From an uncultured Collinsella sp. (GTDB lineage Bacteria; Actinomycetota; Coriobacteriia; Coriobacteriales; Coriobacteriaceae), in contig CAUAAZ010000029.1 in the NCBI GenBank assembly GCA_958427145.1, positions 1-28,685 on the forward strand: 28,685 nt of DNA. The letters are read 5' to 3'. Of the stretch, positions 1 to 8,986 are shown in pieces. A program made the translations under genes and the position numbers. The notes under the pieces were generated by a model. The model searched no databases. It was given only the letters and a program-made list of their open reading frames with translations, and was not told the DNA's origin. How positions within the stretch are numbered: the first letter of the stretch is position 1; every line of letters begins with the position of its first letter.

Positions 1-23
1 TCCAAGGGTTATACCCTAAGAGC

Positions 24-49
24 AAACCACCCCTTTTAGGGGTGGTTTT
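24..49 (+). terminator. Rho-independent terminator of a gene upstream of the window
   Basis: An 11-bp stem (24-34 with 38-48, CCACCCC against GGGGTGG plus A/T pairs) closes a TTT loop and runs into TTTT. It must end a transcript that starts before the window. It also isolates the pgeF/pst promoter region. The preceding 20 bases contain no recognisable gene end. Confidence 0.75.
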
Positions 50-82
50 GATTTCGACTTTGTAAACTAGAACCTCCAATCT

Positions 83-126
83 CTTTACGTTCCCTTTACG
101 ATTGCCTCCAGCGCAGCAGGTATCCT
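83..126 (+). promoter_or_regulatory. Candidate PHO-box-like direct repeat and -10 ahead of pgeF-pst
   Basis: The heptamer CTTTACG occurs at 83-89 and again at 94-100, separated by 4 bases, giving an 11-bp period. Response regulators of the PhoB/PhoP type bind 7-bp direct repeats with this period, and this is the only upstream region for an operon that contains pst. A possible -10 (TATCCT, 121-126) lies 20 bases downstream. The repeat is seen directly; its role is inferred. No phoB/phoR-type regulator is in the window. Confidence 0.4.
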
Positions 127-205
127 TTTAGAGAAGTATGACAGCCGTATAAACGCGGGCTGTAGCGGCGATGCCGCGGTACTTGTGTTATTAGGAGGCT
201 TTAGT

Positions 206-1006
206 ATGGCAGCACGTGCGGACAAAGTTTCGCGTGTCGACCATGATGGAGTTACGTTGGTGGAGGGCGCGACATCCGATGTTCGCTTTGCCTTCACCGA
301 GCGCGCCGGTGGCGTTTCCGAAGATGCGTACTCCTCACTCAACTTGGGCTCGCATGTTGGCGATGACCCCTTTGCTGTTCAAGAAAATCGTTGTCGTGCG
401 CTCGAGGCTATGGGTGCCGCCGAGTGCGAGCACAACCTGCTCGTTCCCAATCAGGTCCATGGTGATCATATCGTTGCGGTGACCTCGAACGGCGCCGATG
501 ACCTTGAGGACGTTCGCGAGCAGATTGCCGAGGGCTGTGATGCCATCGTCTGCACGGCGCATAACGTGCCCGTGCTGCTCTGCTTTGCCGACTGCGTTCC
601 CGTGGTGCTGGTGGCCCCCGGCGGATTTGCCGTGGTGCACTCCGGTTGGAAGGGCACGATTGCACGTATTTCCGCCAAGGCGTGCCAGGCGCTTTGCGAT
701 GCTGCCGGTTGCGATGCGAGCGACGTTTCCGCCTATATCGGCCCCCATATCTTGGGTGACGAATATGAGGTATCCCAGGAACTCATGGATCGCTTTGCCG
801 CCGAGTTCTCTTGCATCGATGCGAATACCTCTCGCATGCTCGATCTTTCCGCTGCCATTCGCGAGGCGCTGGTAGATGTCGGTGTCGACGCGGATAATAT
901 CGTGGATACCCAGCTTTCGACCGTGCGTCAGAACGACCGCTTTTATTCCTACCGTAACGAGGACGGCACCTGTGGGCGCCATGCTGCGATCGGCGTGATG
1001 CTATGA
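206..1006 (+). CDS. pgeF: PgeF/YfiH family purine nucleoside phosphorylase (laccase-domain protein)
   Basis: 266 residues, normal for the YfiH/PgeF (DUF152) family. This family was once described as a multicopper polyphenol oxidase. Members phosphorolyse purine nucleosides, and the E. coli protein also proofreads peptidoglycan precursors. The metal-site motifs are present: H85 in NQVHG, C130 in ADCVP and H145 in VHSGWKG. The frame opens at a GTG at 185, but AGGAGG lies inside that extension with good spacing to ATG 206, so I use 206. The stop overlaps the pstS start (ATGA), implying translational coupling. Family members usually sit next to yggS and sepF; here five phosphate genes intervene. 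Confidence 0.9.
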   Translation: MAARADKVSRVDHDGVTLVEGATSDVRFAFTERAGGVSEDAYSSLNLGSHVGDDPFAVQENRCRALEAMGAAECEHNLLVPNQVHGDHIVAVTSNGADDLEDVREQIAEGCDAIVCTAHNVPVLLCFADCVPVVLVAPGGFAVVHSGWKGTIARISAKACQALCDAAGCDASDVSAYIGPHILGDEYEVSQELMDRFAAEFSCIDANTSRMLDLSAAIREALVDVGVDADNIVDTQLSTVRQNDRFYSYRNEDGTCGRHAAIGVML

Positions 1007-1839
1007 GAAAGATCGTATCGGTCCTGAGCGCCGCTGTGCTTACGCTTACGCTGTGCGCCTGTTCTTCGGGATCTTCTAGCTCTTCCATTACCGTGGCCGG
1101 CTCCACGACCTGCCTTCCTATCGCCGAGATTGCGGCCGAGGGCTTTAAGGAGGAGACCGGCATCGACGTGCTCGTTTCCGGTTTGGGTTCTTCCGCTGGC
1201 ATCGAGGCCGTCAGCGCCGGCACGGCCGATATCGCCAGCTCCTCCCGTGGACTCAATGCCGACGAACAGGATCTGGGCCTGACTCCCATCGTCATTGCCC
1301 ACGACGGTATTGCGGTCATCGTGAACGACGACAACCCCGTCGATAACCTCTCGACCGAGCAGCTCCGCGATATCTACGCCGGCAAGATTACCAATTGGAA
1401 AGAGGTCGGTGGCGAGGACCTGAGGATTCAGGTCATCAACCGAGACGAGGCGTCCGGTACGCGCGAGGCCTTCCGTACCATCGTGATGGATGGCACGCCG
1501 TTCGATCGCCGCTCGGCTGTTCTTTCGGGTACGGGCCAGGTGCGCGACGTGGTATCTCGTTCGCGTGGGGCCATCGGCTACATTTCGCTGGGCTTCGTCG
1601 ATAGCCTCAACGCCAAGACCTCGGTCAAGGCTGTTTCGGTCAATCATGTTGAGGCGTCCGAGAAGACGGTCGCGAGTGGCGGCTATCCCATCTCGCGCGA
1701 CCTTTACTTCTTTGTGAAGGGTGCGCCTTCGCAGCAGGCGCAGGATTACATCGACTACGTGACGTCCGAAAAGATGGACAAGCAGATTCGCGAGGCGGGC
1801 TTTATTCCCGTCACCAACGACGAGAAGGGGAGTGAGTAG
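1003..1839 (+). CDS. pstS: Phosphate ABC transporter substrate-binding lipoprotein PstS
   Basis: 278 residues. It begins with a lipoprotein signal: positive MRK, a hydrophobic stretch, then a lipobox ending at C20 (LCAC), followed by a Ser-rich linker. The mature protein would be tethered outside the membrane and hand phosphate to PstCA. Family signatures include AGSTTCLP near the start of the mature domain, GSSAGIEAV, ADIASSSR and RDEASGTREAF, which form the phosphate pocket. Its start overlaps the end of pgeF by four bases, and pstC starts one base after its stop. The order pstS-C-A-B-phoU is the textbook operon. Confidence 0.95.
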   Translation: MRKIVSVLSAAVLTLTLCACSSGSSSSSITVAGSTTCLPIAEIAAEGFKEETGIDVLVSGLGSSAGIEAVSAGTADIASSSRGLNADEQDLGLTPIVIAHDGIAVIVNDDNPVDNLSTEQLRDIYAGKITNWKEVGGEDLRIQVINRDEASGTREAFRTIVMDGTPFDRRSAVLSGTGQVRDVVSRSRGAIGYISLGFVDSLNAKTSVKAVSVNHVEASEKTVASGGYPISRDLYFFVKGAPSQQAQDYIDYVTSEKMDKQIREAGFIPVTNDEKGSE

Positions 1840-1840
1840 C

Positions 1841-2767
1841 ATGGAAGCACAGGAAAACTCCCAGACTGAGCAGAATGCTCAGGCACCCAAGAAGCGCGAG
1901 CTGGCGCTCGTATCGCGCAGTACCTATATCAAGGAGAAGGCGCTGCAGTGGATCTTCTTTGCCTGCGCGTTTTTGGCGGTCGTTACCGTCATCCTGATTT
2001 TTGTCTTTACCACGTACTCGGCGCTGCCCGTCTTTACCGACATCGGTCTGGCGGACTTCTTTAGCTTTACGTGGGCGCCCTCTGAGGGCCACTACGGCAT
2101 CATGTCGCTGCTTGCCGGCTCAGGTCTGGTGACCGTCGGTGCGCTCGCCATGGGCGTGCCGCTAGGTGTGGGCACGGCCGTGTACCTGGTCGAGATCGCC
2201 GGCAAGCGCGTGCGCAAGCTCATCAGCCCTGCCGTCGACCTGCTGGCCGGCATCCCTTCTATCATCTACGGCTTTTTCGGCATGATCATCATCCGCCCGT
2301 TTATCGCACAACTGACCGGCGGCCTTGGTTTTGGTGCGCTGACGGCGTGGTTTGTGCTCGCCATCATGATCGTCCCTACCATCACCACGCTCACCATCGA
2401 TGCCCTCAATTCCATTCCCATGGGCATTCGCGAGGCATCGTATGCCATGGGTGCTACTAAGTGGCAGACCATCTATAAGGTCGTGCTACCTGCCGCTAAG
2501 CTGGGTATCGTGGATGCCATCGTGCTGGGTATGGGCCGTGCCATCGGAGAGACCATGGCCGTGCTCATGGTCGTGGGTAACGCCCCGGTTATTCCCGACA
2601 GCATTGCGAGCCCTATCTCGACGCTCACGAGCCAGATCGCGCTCGACATGAGCTATTCCTCGGGTCTGCATCGCTCGGCGCTGTTCGGCATGGGCGTGGT
2701 CCTGTTTATCATCTCCGCCACGCTGGTGGGCATCGTCCGTCTGATTTCCAAGAAGAAGAGGGGGTAG
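1841..2767 (+). CDS. pstC: Phosphate ABC transporter permease PstC
   Basis: 308 residues and about six membrane spans. With PstA it forms the membrane channel of the high-affinity phosphate transporter. The region GIREASYAMGATKWQTIYK is the EAA loop that contacts the PstB ATPase, and the GRAIGETMAV motif is typical of PstC/PstA. The N-terminal 35 residues are polar and probably cytoplasmic. A GTG at 1832 lies in frame, but ATG 1841 has GGGGAG upstream and fits family length, so I use it. The gene follows pstS by one base and is followed by pstA three bases after its stop. Confidence 0.95.
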   Translation: MEAQENSQTEQNAQAPKKRELALVSRSTYIKEKALQWIFFACAFLAVVTVILIFVFTTYSALPVFTDIGLADFFSFTWAPSEGHYGIMSLLAGSGLVTVGALAMGVPLGVGTAVYLVEIAGKRVRKLISPAVDLLAGIPSIIYGFFGMIIIRPFIAQLTGGLGFGALTAWFVLAIMIVPTITTLTIDALNSIPMGIREASYAMGATKWQTIYKVVLPAAKLGIVDAIVLGMGRAIGETMAVLMVVGNAPVIPDSIASPISTLTSQIALDMSYSSGLHRSALFGMGVVLFIISATLVGIVRLISKKKRG

Positions 2768-2770
2768 GCT

Positions 2771-3676
2771 ATGTCCGATTCCGTTGACACGACGGTCGAT
2801 ACGACCTCGTCGCGCGAGCGCATCAAGCGTGCCCTTTCCCACGGCAAGAAGGGCCGCATCAACAAGGACCTGTCCAACAAGATCATGCTTGGCGTGTTTC
2901 GTGCCGCTGCCTACATCACCACGCTGGTGCTGGTCGCTATCATCGCCTACGTGGTCATCAACGGCCTGCCACACATCTCGCTCGACTTTATCTTCGGTTG
3001 GCCCCAGGGCGTCAACGCCGAGGGCGGCATTTGGCCTACGATCGTCTCGACCGTCTACGTGACGGCGCTCGCCATGCTTATCTGCACGCCGATCGCTGTG
3101 CTGGCAGCCGTCTATCTGGCCGAGTACGCCAAGCAGGGCAAGGTCGTCGATCTCATTCGCTACGCTGCTGACGCTTTGGCCTCGGTGCCCTCCATCGTTA
3201 TGGGCCTGTTTGGCTACGCCTTGTTTGTCGAGGCCATGGGCCTGGGCCTTTCGATGGTCTCGGCCGCCCTGGCACTCGCGCTCTTGATGCTTCCCATCGT
3301 CATGCGTACCACCGAAGAGGCCATTCGCGCCGTTCCGCGCTATATCCGCTGGGGCGCATATGGCCTGGGCGCCACCAAGTGGCAGGTTGTCTCCAAGATC
3401 GTGCTTCCTTCTGCCTTTGGCCGTATTGCCACGGGCATCGTTCTCGCCATCGGCCGTGCCATTGGCGAGACCGCGGTGGTGCTCTATACCATGGGGCAGG
3501 CCATCAATCTACCTATTTCGCCGCTCGATTCCGGCCGCCCCATGACGGTTCACCTGTATCTGCTTGCCAACGACGGCATCAACATGAACGCAGCCTACGG
3601 CACCGCGCTCTTGCTGATGGTGATCATTCTGGCCTTCAACCTGTTTGCGCGCTTCCTGTCGCGCAAGCGTCGCTAG
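2771..3676 (+). CDS. pstA: Phosphate ABC transporter permease PstA
   Basis: 301 residues with about six hydrophobic spans. It is the second permease subunit of the Pst complex. The EAA-type loop (IRWGAYGLGATKWQVVSK) and the GRAIGETAVV motif mirror those of PstC, as expected for paralogous half-channels. A charged N-terminal 40 residues precede the first span. The MTVHLYLLANDG segment before the last span is typical of PstA. The start ATG follows the pstC stop by three bases with GAGGGGG at the end of pstC acting as ribosome site, so the pair is tightly coupled. Confidence 0.95.
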   Translation: MSDSVDTTVDTTSSRERIKRALSHGKKGRINKDLSNKIMLGVFRAAAYITTLVLVAIIAYVVINGLPHISLDFIFGWPQGVNAEGGIWPTIVSTVYVTALAMLICTPIAVLAAVYLAEYAKQGKVVDLIRYAADALASVPSIVMGLFGYALFVEAMGLGLSMVSAALALALLMLPIVMRTTEEAIRAVPRYIRWGAYGLGATKWQVVSKIVLPSAFGRIATGIVLAIGRAIGETAVVLYTMGQAINLPISPLDSGRPMTVHLYLLANDGINMNAAYGTALLLMVIILAFNLFARFLSRKRR

Positions 3677-3688
3677 TTAAGGAGTCCC

Positions 3689-4492
<804 letters not shown>

Positions 4493-4584
4493 TCGGTGCG
4501 ACTAGTCCCAAGCCGATCGGATCTGGTCCGGTGCGTATTCACTGTGCGGGCGGCATGACCGCACCCAACTGATTGGAGTGAACC

Positions 4585-5442
4585 ATGCGCAAACTGTTTT
4601 CCCGTCAGCTCATCGAGGCCCGTCACGAGATGCTGAGCATCTACGAGGCCGTCGATCTGGCCCTCCACGATGCCGTGAAGGCCTATGTGACCGACGACCG
4701 CAAGCTCGCCACCAAGACCAAGAAGCGCACGCTTTCGATTGACGCACGCTGCGCCAACCTGGAGGCCGTCTGCTACAACCTGATTGCCACGCAGTCACCG
4801 GTCGCCTCCGACTTCCGCTTGCTGCAGACGATCATCTACGTCGACTTTAACCTGCAGCGCATGACCGATAAGGTTCGCCAGATTTGCCGCGCCACGCGTC
4901 ATATGATCAAGGCCGACATCTCGCTGCCCAAGGAGCTTGTCGGCACGGTCGAGGCCGAGGCTGAGGCCGTCTACCAGGTGCTGGGCTCTTCGCTTTCTGC
5001 GCTCGTCACCAACGACATGTCCATCATCTGCAACTTGGCCGTCGAGGACGAGCCAGTGCACGCCGCCTACGAGAAGTTCTTCCGCACCTTTAACCGCATG
5101 GACACGGGCGATTTTATGGACGACGACAGCAACTATGACGACCTGCGCCGCGCCATCATGGTATCGCGCTATCTCGATCGCATCGCCTCGATTTCCATCG
5201 ATGCCGCCTGCCGTCTGACCTTCCTGTTGACCGGACAGCGTATGACTGCCGGTGATATCGCCTGCACTGATGAGGATGAGCTCGAGAGCATGCGCGTGCC
5301 TTCGGGCGAGGGTGTTATCATGAGGCCCGCCGTCGATGCACGCTACGTTGCCAAGGTGCCCGTTAACGAGGTCAGCGAGGGTCTTCGCTACCTGCTCGAT
5401 CATCTTGAGGATGAGGACGATGGCGAGGACGACGAGGAGTAA
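4585..5442 (+). CDS. phoU: Phosphate uptake regulator PhoU
   Basis: 285 residues, longer than the roughly 215-240 usual for PhoU because of an extended acidic C-terminus (DEDDGEDDEE at the end). PhoU proteins are two helical three-helix bundles that restrain Pst activity and link it to the PhoR kinase. The N-terminal repeat is clear (about residues 1-110, including ATQSPVASDFRLLQTI and DLQRMTDKV-like helices). The second bundle contains the RAIMVSRYLDRIAS-type helix that in the family binds metal clusters. It ends the pst operon and a hairpin follows at 5480-5511. What the acidic tail does is unknown. Confidence 0.9.
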   Translation: MRKLFSRQLIEARHEMLSIYEAVDLALHDAVKAYVTDDRKLATKTKKRTLSIDARCANLEAVCYNLIATQSPVASDFRLLQTIIYVDFNLQRMTDKVRQICRATRHMIKADISLPKELVGTVEAEAEAVYQVLGSSLSALVTNDMSIICNLAVEDEPVHAAYEKFFRTFNRMDTGDFMDDDSNYDDLRRAIMVSRYLDRIASISIDAACRLTFLLTGQRMTAGDIACTDEDELESMRVPSGEGVIMRPAVDARYVAKVPVNEVSEGLRYLLDHLEDEDDGEDDEE

Positions 5443-5479
5443 GTAACCCCGTTCGTCGAAAGATTGTAAATACCTAAGT

Positions 5480-5517
5480 GAGCGCGGCCTTGCACATGCG
5501 GGGCCGCGCTCTTGCGT
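5480..5517 (+). terminator. Probable terminator after phoU
   Basis: A perfect 10-bp GC stem (GAGCGCGGCC at 5480-5489 with GGCCGCGCTC at 5502-5511) encloses a 12-base loop. The following tract (TTGCGTT) is only weakly U-rich, so termination may be partial and allow read-through into yggS. Confidence 0.6.
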
Positions 5518-5561
5518 TAGCATGGGACTACTTGTTTGGCTGTCAGCGGAGGCGATTGGCA

Positions 5562-6299
5562 ATGGATAACTATTTGGACTTGATGCGCGCTCGCCGCGAG
5601 CAGATTCTGGAACGTTTTTATGCGGCGCTCGATCGCGCGGGCCGTCCCCACGACGCCGCGAGCCTCATTGCCGTGTCCAAGACCGTTGGTGTCGATGAGA
5701 CCGTTGCCGCCATCCAGGCGGGGTATCGCCATTTTGCCGAGAACCGCCCGCAGGAGCTGGTTCGCAAGCTCACGGGTCTGGCGGAGCATCCGGAGCTGCC
5801 CGAGGTGCGCTTCGATATGATCGGCAACCTGCAGACCAATAAGATCAATGCGGTGCTGGGCTCAGCCGAGCTGATTCACTCGGTGGGTTCGCTGCATCTG
5901 GCGCAGGCGATCTCGAGCCGTGCTGTTCGCAAGATTGAGGCAGGCGAGCTCGTCGGCCCCCAGCGTGTGCTCATTGAGGTCAATGTGAGTGGTGAGGAGT
6001 CGAAGGGAGGCTTTTCACCCGATGAGATTCGCGCCGCCGCGGGTGAGCTTGCAGAACTTGAGGGAATTTGCGTACAGGGGCTTATGACTATGGCGCCCCG
6101 GGGGAATAAGGATGTGGCACGCCGCACCTTTGCGGGGCTTCGTGAGCTGAGGGATGAGCTGGAGGCGGCGCATCCCGATTTGAACCTGCCTGAGCTTTCC
6201 TGCGGTATGAGCGAGGACTTTGAGTCTGCCCTTGAGGAGGGCTCTACGCTCGTTCGCCTGGGCAGGGTAGTATTTAGCCCGGAGTTTGCAGTAAAATAA
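5562..6299 (+). CDS. yggS: PLP homeostasis protein YggS (PROSC/YBL036C family)
   Basis: 245 residues, one alanine-racemase-like barrel domain. The family binds pyridoxal phosphate and buffers free PLP and amino- or keto-acid balance. The PLP lysine is K40 in AVSKT, the HFAENRPQEL segment corresponds to the conserved FGENYVQE region, and SCGMSEDFESAL matches the conserved SMGMSxDxxxA phosphate-binding loop. In-frame GTG 5478 would read through the terminator hairpin, whereas ATG 5562 has GGAGG upstream, so I use 5562. It starts the second half of the division cluster, 60 bases before sepF. Confidence 0.93.
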   Translation: MDNYLDLMRARREQILERFYAALDRAGRPHDAASLIAVSKTVGVDETVAAIQAGYRHFAENRPQELVRKLTGLAEHPELPEVRFDMIGNLQTNKINAVLGSAELIHSVGSLHLAQAISSRAVRKIEAGELVGPQRVLIEVNVSGEESKGGFSPDEIRAAAGELAELEGICVQGLMTMAPRGNKDVARRTFAGLRELRDELEAAHPDLNLPELSCGMSEDFESALEEGSTLVRLGRVVFSPEFAVK

Positions 6300-6359
6300 G
6301 GCTCTGAAGTGCGCACTGATTATCGGGGCGCCTGCACTAAACCGCGAGAGGACACAACC

Positions 6360-7082
6360 ATGGGCTTCCTTGACGAGATTAAAAATAAGATGCACCTGGG
6401 CGGCCAGCAGGGTTACGACCAGGGTTATGGCCAGGACGACGACTACGGCTACGATGACGGCTACGACGATGGCTATCAGAACAACGGCTACAGTGGTGCT
6501 TCGGGCGAGGGCTTCTACACCCAAGACGAGCCGAGCAACGGCCTGCTTGGCCAGACGCGCCGCGGTGAAGCTGAGTCGGTTGCCGTGTATACGCGCTCCG
6601 GTCAGCTGGTCGGCGATGACTCCCGCCATGCCACGACGTATAACCCGCCTTCGCGCTCGCAGGACAGTGTTGCGAGCGGTTATCGTCCTGGTGCCTATGA
6701 CACGCCGTCGAGCTACGCCGAGAATACCCGCGCCCGTGCCGCCGCTGCACCCGCGCCTGCACCGAGCGATGCCTCGGCCTATGCGAGCAATATCATCAAC
6801 GCCACGCCGCAGCTGCCGGCCTATGTCCTGCGCCCCGAGAGCTATGACGACGTGGAGACCGTGGTGCGCCGCGTTCGCACCAAGCAGCCTGTCGCACTGA
6901 TTTTTGTGGGCGTACGCACCGAAGTTGCCAAGCGCGTCTTGGACTTCTCTTACGGCTTTGCCTGCGGTCTGGGTGCCACGGTCAAGGAGGTGGGCGACCG
7001 CGTGTTCATGGTGCTGCCCGCCGGTTGCGAGGTCAAAGATTCCGATCTCAAGAAGCTTCGTGCCGACGGCTACCTTAAGTAA
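6360..7082 (+). CDS. sepF: Cell division protein SepF
   Basis: 240 residues. SepF anchors FtsZ to the membrane and remodels its filaments. The N-terminus (MGFLDEIKNKM) is the amphipathic membrane-binding helix. A long low-complexity linker follows: residues about 15-50 are dominated by Gly, Tyr and Asp with repeats of GYDDGYDD type, and about 50-140 are Ser/Ala/Pro/Arg-rich. The C-terminal DUF552 domain (about 145-240, starting near YVLRPESYDDVETVV) contains the conserved FVGV and LDFSYGFACGLG segments that dimerise and bind FtsZ. The linker is longer than in many SepF proteins. yggT follows 21 bases after the stop if its non-ATG start is right. Confidence 0.92.
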   Translation: MGFLDEIKNKMHLGGQQGYDQGYGQDDDYGYDDGYDDGYQNNGYSGASGEGFYTQDEPSNGLLGQTRRGEAESVAVYTRSGQLVGDDSRHATTYNPPSRSQDSVASGYRPGAYDTPSSYAENTRARAAAAPAPAPSDASAYASNIINATPQLPAYVLRPESYDDVETVVRRVRTKQPVALIFVGVRTEVAKRVLDFSYGFACGLGATVKEVGDRVFMVLPAGCEVKDSDLKKLRADGYLK

Positions 7083-7103
7083 AGACAAGACGAGGAGATT
7101 CCC

Positions 7104-7385
7104 ATCAACATCTACACTATCGTCCAGCTGGTCAACACGCTGTTCAACTTCTATTCCACGCTCATTGTCGTCTACTGCTTTATGACGTGGATTCCCATGA
7201 AGCAGGGTGGTTTGCTTCAGGATATTGCCGCGGTGCTTGATAGCGTGTGCGGTCCGTGGCTCAACCTGTTCCGTCGTTTCATCCCGCCGATGGGCGGTAT
7301 CGATTTTTCGCCGGTCGTTGCGATTATTGCGTTGCAGTTGGTGCAGAGGCTGGTTCTGCAGCTTCTTATAGGTATACTCGTGTAG
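7104..7385 (+). CDS. yggT: YggT family membrane protein with a non-canonical start codon
   Basis: About 93 residues with two hydrophobic segments, the usual YggT size; function is poorly known though the gene regularly accompanies sepF and divIVA. In this frame there is no ATG, GTG or TTG between the sepF stop (7080-7082) and ATG 7182, and starting at 7182 would delete the first membrane helix (NIYTIVQLVNTLFN region). GAGGAG at 7092-7097 is placed six bases before ATC 7104, so I propose ATC 7104 as start; ATT 7098 is the alternative but directly abuts the ribosome site. A sequencing error changing ATG to ATC is also possible. The SPVVAIIALQLVQRLV segment is typical of the second helix. Confidence 0.75.
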   Translation: MNIYTIVQLVNTLFNFYSTLIVVYCFMTWIPMKQGGLLQDIAAVLDSVCGPWLNLFRRFIPPMGGIDFSPVVAIIALQLVQRLVLQLLIGILV

Positions 7386-7446
7386 AACTGACTTAGTAAC
7401 TTACGTCGGGCGTGTAGCGCCGAGGCGATGAAAAAGGAGACTTGTT

Positions 7447-8121
7447 ATGGCTATTACCCCTGCAGACATCCAGGCTCAGACTTTCTCTGAGGCCAAGCGT
7501 GGCTACGATCCTGCTGAGGTCGACGTCTTCTTGGAGACGCTGTCCTCCGAGGTTGACGCTATGCTCGCTAAGATCGTCGACCTTAAGGGTCGTCTGACTG
7601 CTACCGAGCAGCAGCTTGCCGATGCGCAGGCTCAGCTTGCCCAAGCTCAGGATGCCACCGCCCAGGCCGTTCCTGCCGCCCCCGTGGCTGCTCCCGCCCC
7701 TGACTTCTCCGCTCAGGAGCGCCAGATTTCCGCTGCCCTGATCGCTGCCCAGCAGACCGCTGAGACCATCGTCAACGATGCCAACGAGAACGCTGAGCGT
7801 ATCCGCAACGAGGCTGACGCCAAGGCCCGCGAGGTTATCCGCCAGGCTCTGACCGAGAAGCAGGCCGAGCTCGAGGAGATCGATCGTCTCAAGGCTTCCC
7901 GTGAGGAGTTCAAGGCAGAGTATCTCAAGCTCATCCAGCACTTCATGGACGATGCCCAGAATTCCTTCCCGGCCGATCTGATGGCCTCCACGCCGGTCGG
8001 TTCTGCCGCTTCTCCTGCAGTGACTGTTCCCGCCGAGCCGCTGCCCGTCGCTGACCCGGTTGTCCCCGTGGCCGATCCCTTCGCCCCGATCGACAACTTT
8101 GCTGCCGACGACCTGGACTAA
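7447..8121 (+). CDS. divIVA: DivIVA domain septum/pole-organising protein
   Basis: 224 residues. The N-terminal DivIVA domain (residues 1 to about 60) has the conserved FSEAKRGYDPAEVDVFLETL pattern, with the F/R-containing loop that inserts into curved membranes. A first coiled coil (about 30-75), an Ala/Pro linker (about 75-90), a second predicted coiled coil (about 93-170) and a Pro/Val-rich tail follow. In Actinobacteria such proteins direct polar or septal growth. AAAAAGGAGA sits seven bases before ATG 7447. It closes the division cluster and a strong terminator follows at 8151. Confidence 0.92.
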   Translation: MAITPADIQAQTFSEAKRGYDPAEVDVFLETLSSEVDAMLAKIVDLKGRLTATEQQLADAQAQLAQAQDATAQAVPAAPVAAPAPDFSAQERQISAALIAAQQTAETIVNDANENAERIRNEADAKAREVIRQALTEKQAELEEIDRLKASREEFKAEYLKLIQHFMDDAQNSFPADLMASTPVGSAASPAVTVPAEPLPVADPVVPVADPFAPIDNFAADDLD

Positions 8122-8150
8122 CATTCGGCCTACAATTTAGTGCCTAGAAA

Positions 8151-8177
8151 GGACCCGCAGCTTGCGGGTCCTTTTTT
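8151..8177 (+). terminator. Terminator of the sepF-divIVA operon
   Basis: A perfect 9-bp stem (GGACCCGCA at 8151-8159 with TGCGGGTCC at 8163-8171) with a GCT loop and six T residues (8172-8177). Confidence 0.92.
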
Positions 8178-8202
8178 ATGACTGTGCAGGGGCGCGCAAC
8201 AT

Positions 8203-8240
8203 AAAAAACCGAGCCCTGCACATTGTGGCGCAGAACTCGG
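8203..8240 (-). terminator. Terminator of the nitroreductase gene
   Basis: Read on the minus strand, CCGAG (8240-8236) pairs with CTCGG (8213-8209), CTGC (8233-8230) with GCAG (8219-8216), with small internal mismatches, and then runs into six T residues (8208-8203). An overlapping alternative stem, TGTGCAGGG (8183-8191) with CCCTGCACA (8214-8222), is also possible. Confidence 0.7.
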
Positions 8241-8288
8241 CGAACGGGTGAGCGGTCAAGGGTAGGTTTTAAGGCATGTCCCAAAAAT

Positions 8289-8819
8289 CTACTTGAGGAG
8301 GAAGTCGGAGAGGGGAATGGTGCGGGCCTCGCGATGCTCGGGATCGGCGATGTGGTCGGCGGGATAGCCACAGACGAGCATGTGATAGGGATAGACGCCC
8401 TTGGACAGATTGAACTGCTCTTGTGCCACCTCAGGCTTAAAATGGCATACCCAGCACGTTCCCAGGCCCTGCTCGGTGGCCTCCATCATCATCTGATCAC
8501 ATACGATGGACGTATCGATTTCACTGGAATTCATCTGGTCATACGGGCGCACCCAGGCATCATCGGTAACGCTGCAAATAAGGAAAACAAGCGGAGCCCC
8601 AAAGATAGACCCATCACGAGCAAACCGAGGCTGACAAGCAGCAGCCTTCTCCAGAAGCTCAGGCGTATCCAACACCATCACACGGGTTGGATGATTATTA
8701 CAAGCAGAAGGAGCAATACGCCCAGCCTCAACAATGGCATCCACCACAGCCTGCTCAACAGAACGATTCTCAAACTCGCGACAAGAATATCGACCCCGAG
8801 CCAGATCCAAATACCCCAT
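8289..8819 (-). CDS. Nitroreductase family protein (FMN oxidoreductase)
   Basis: 176 residues, within the range of short FMN-binding nitroreductase-fold proteins. The N-terminal RYSCREFENRSV matches the family's RRSxRxF FMN-phosphate motif, APSACNNHP matches the APSxxNxQPW region, and GLGTCWVCHFKPE matches the GLGTCWIG segment. Substrate cannot be told from sequence. I place the start at ATG 8819, where GGAGGG lies upstream on the minus strand and the family motif starts 11 residues in; an open extension to 8882 has no ribosome site. The first 240 bases of the gene use many T-ending codons (GCT, TCT, CTT, CGT), unlike the C-ending codons of its own 3' part and its neighbours. Confidence 0.85.
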   Translation of the reverse strand: MGYLDLARGRYSCREFENRSVEQAVVDAIVEAGRIAPSACNNHPTRVMVLDTPELLEKAAACQPRFARDGSIFGAPLVFLICSVTDDAWVRPYDQMNSSEIDTSIVCDQMMMEATEQGLGTCWVCHFKPEVAQEQFNLSKGVYPYHMLVCGYPADHIADPEHREARTIPLSDFLLK

Positions 8820-8986
8820 AACCAAACCCTCCAAAGTCAGCAAATCAATCCAAAGTAAACCAAAGGGTACCCAAAGCCCCATCCACCCAAACGTTTAAGG
8901 CGGTCCCAAAGTTCCCCATCGGGCTCAAAGGCCCTGCCAACAAAAGCCCCATCGCTTTCAAAGTATCAGCCAAAGTTCCCAATGGT

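Noticed and set aside
949..1842. 297-codon minus-strand frame
   Set aside because: Antisense to pstS; no domain, wrong-frame composition.
8223..8858. 211-codon plus-strand frame
   Set aside because: It overlaps the nitroreductase on the opposite strand, which has clear FMN-binding motifs and a good start.
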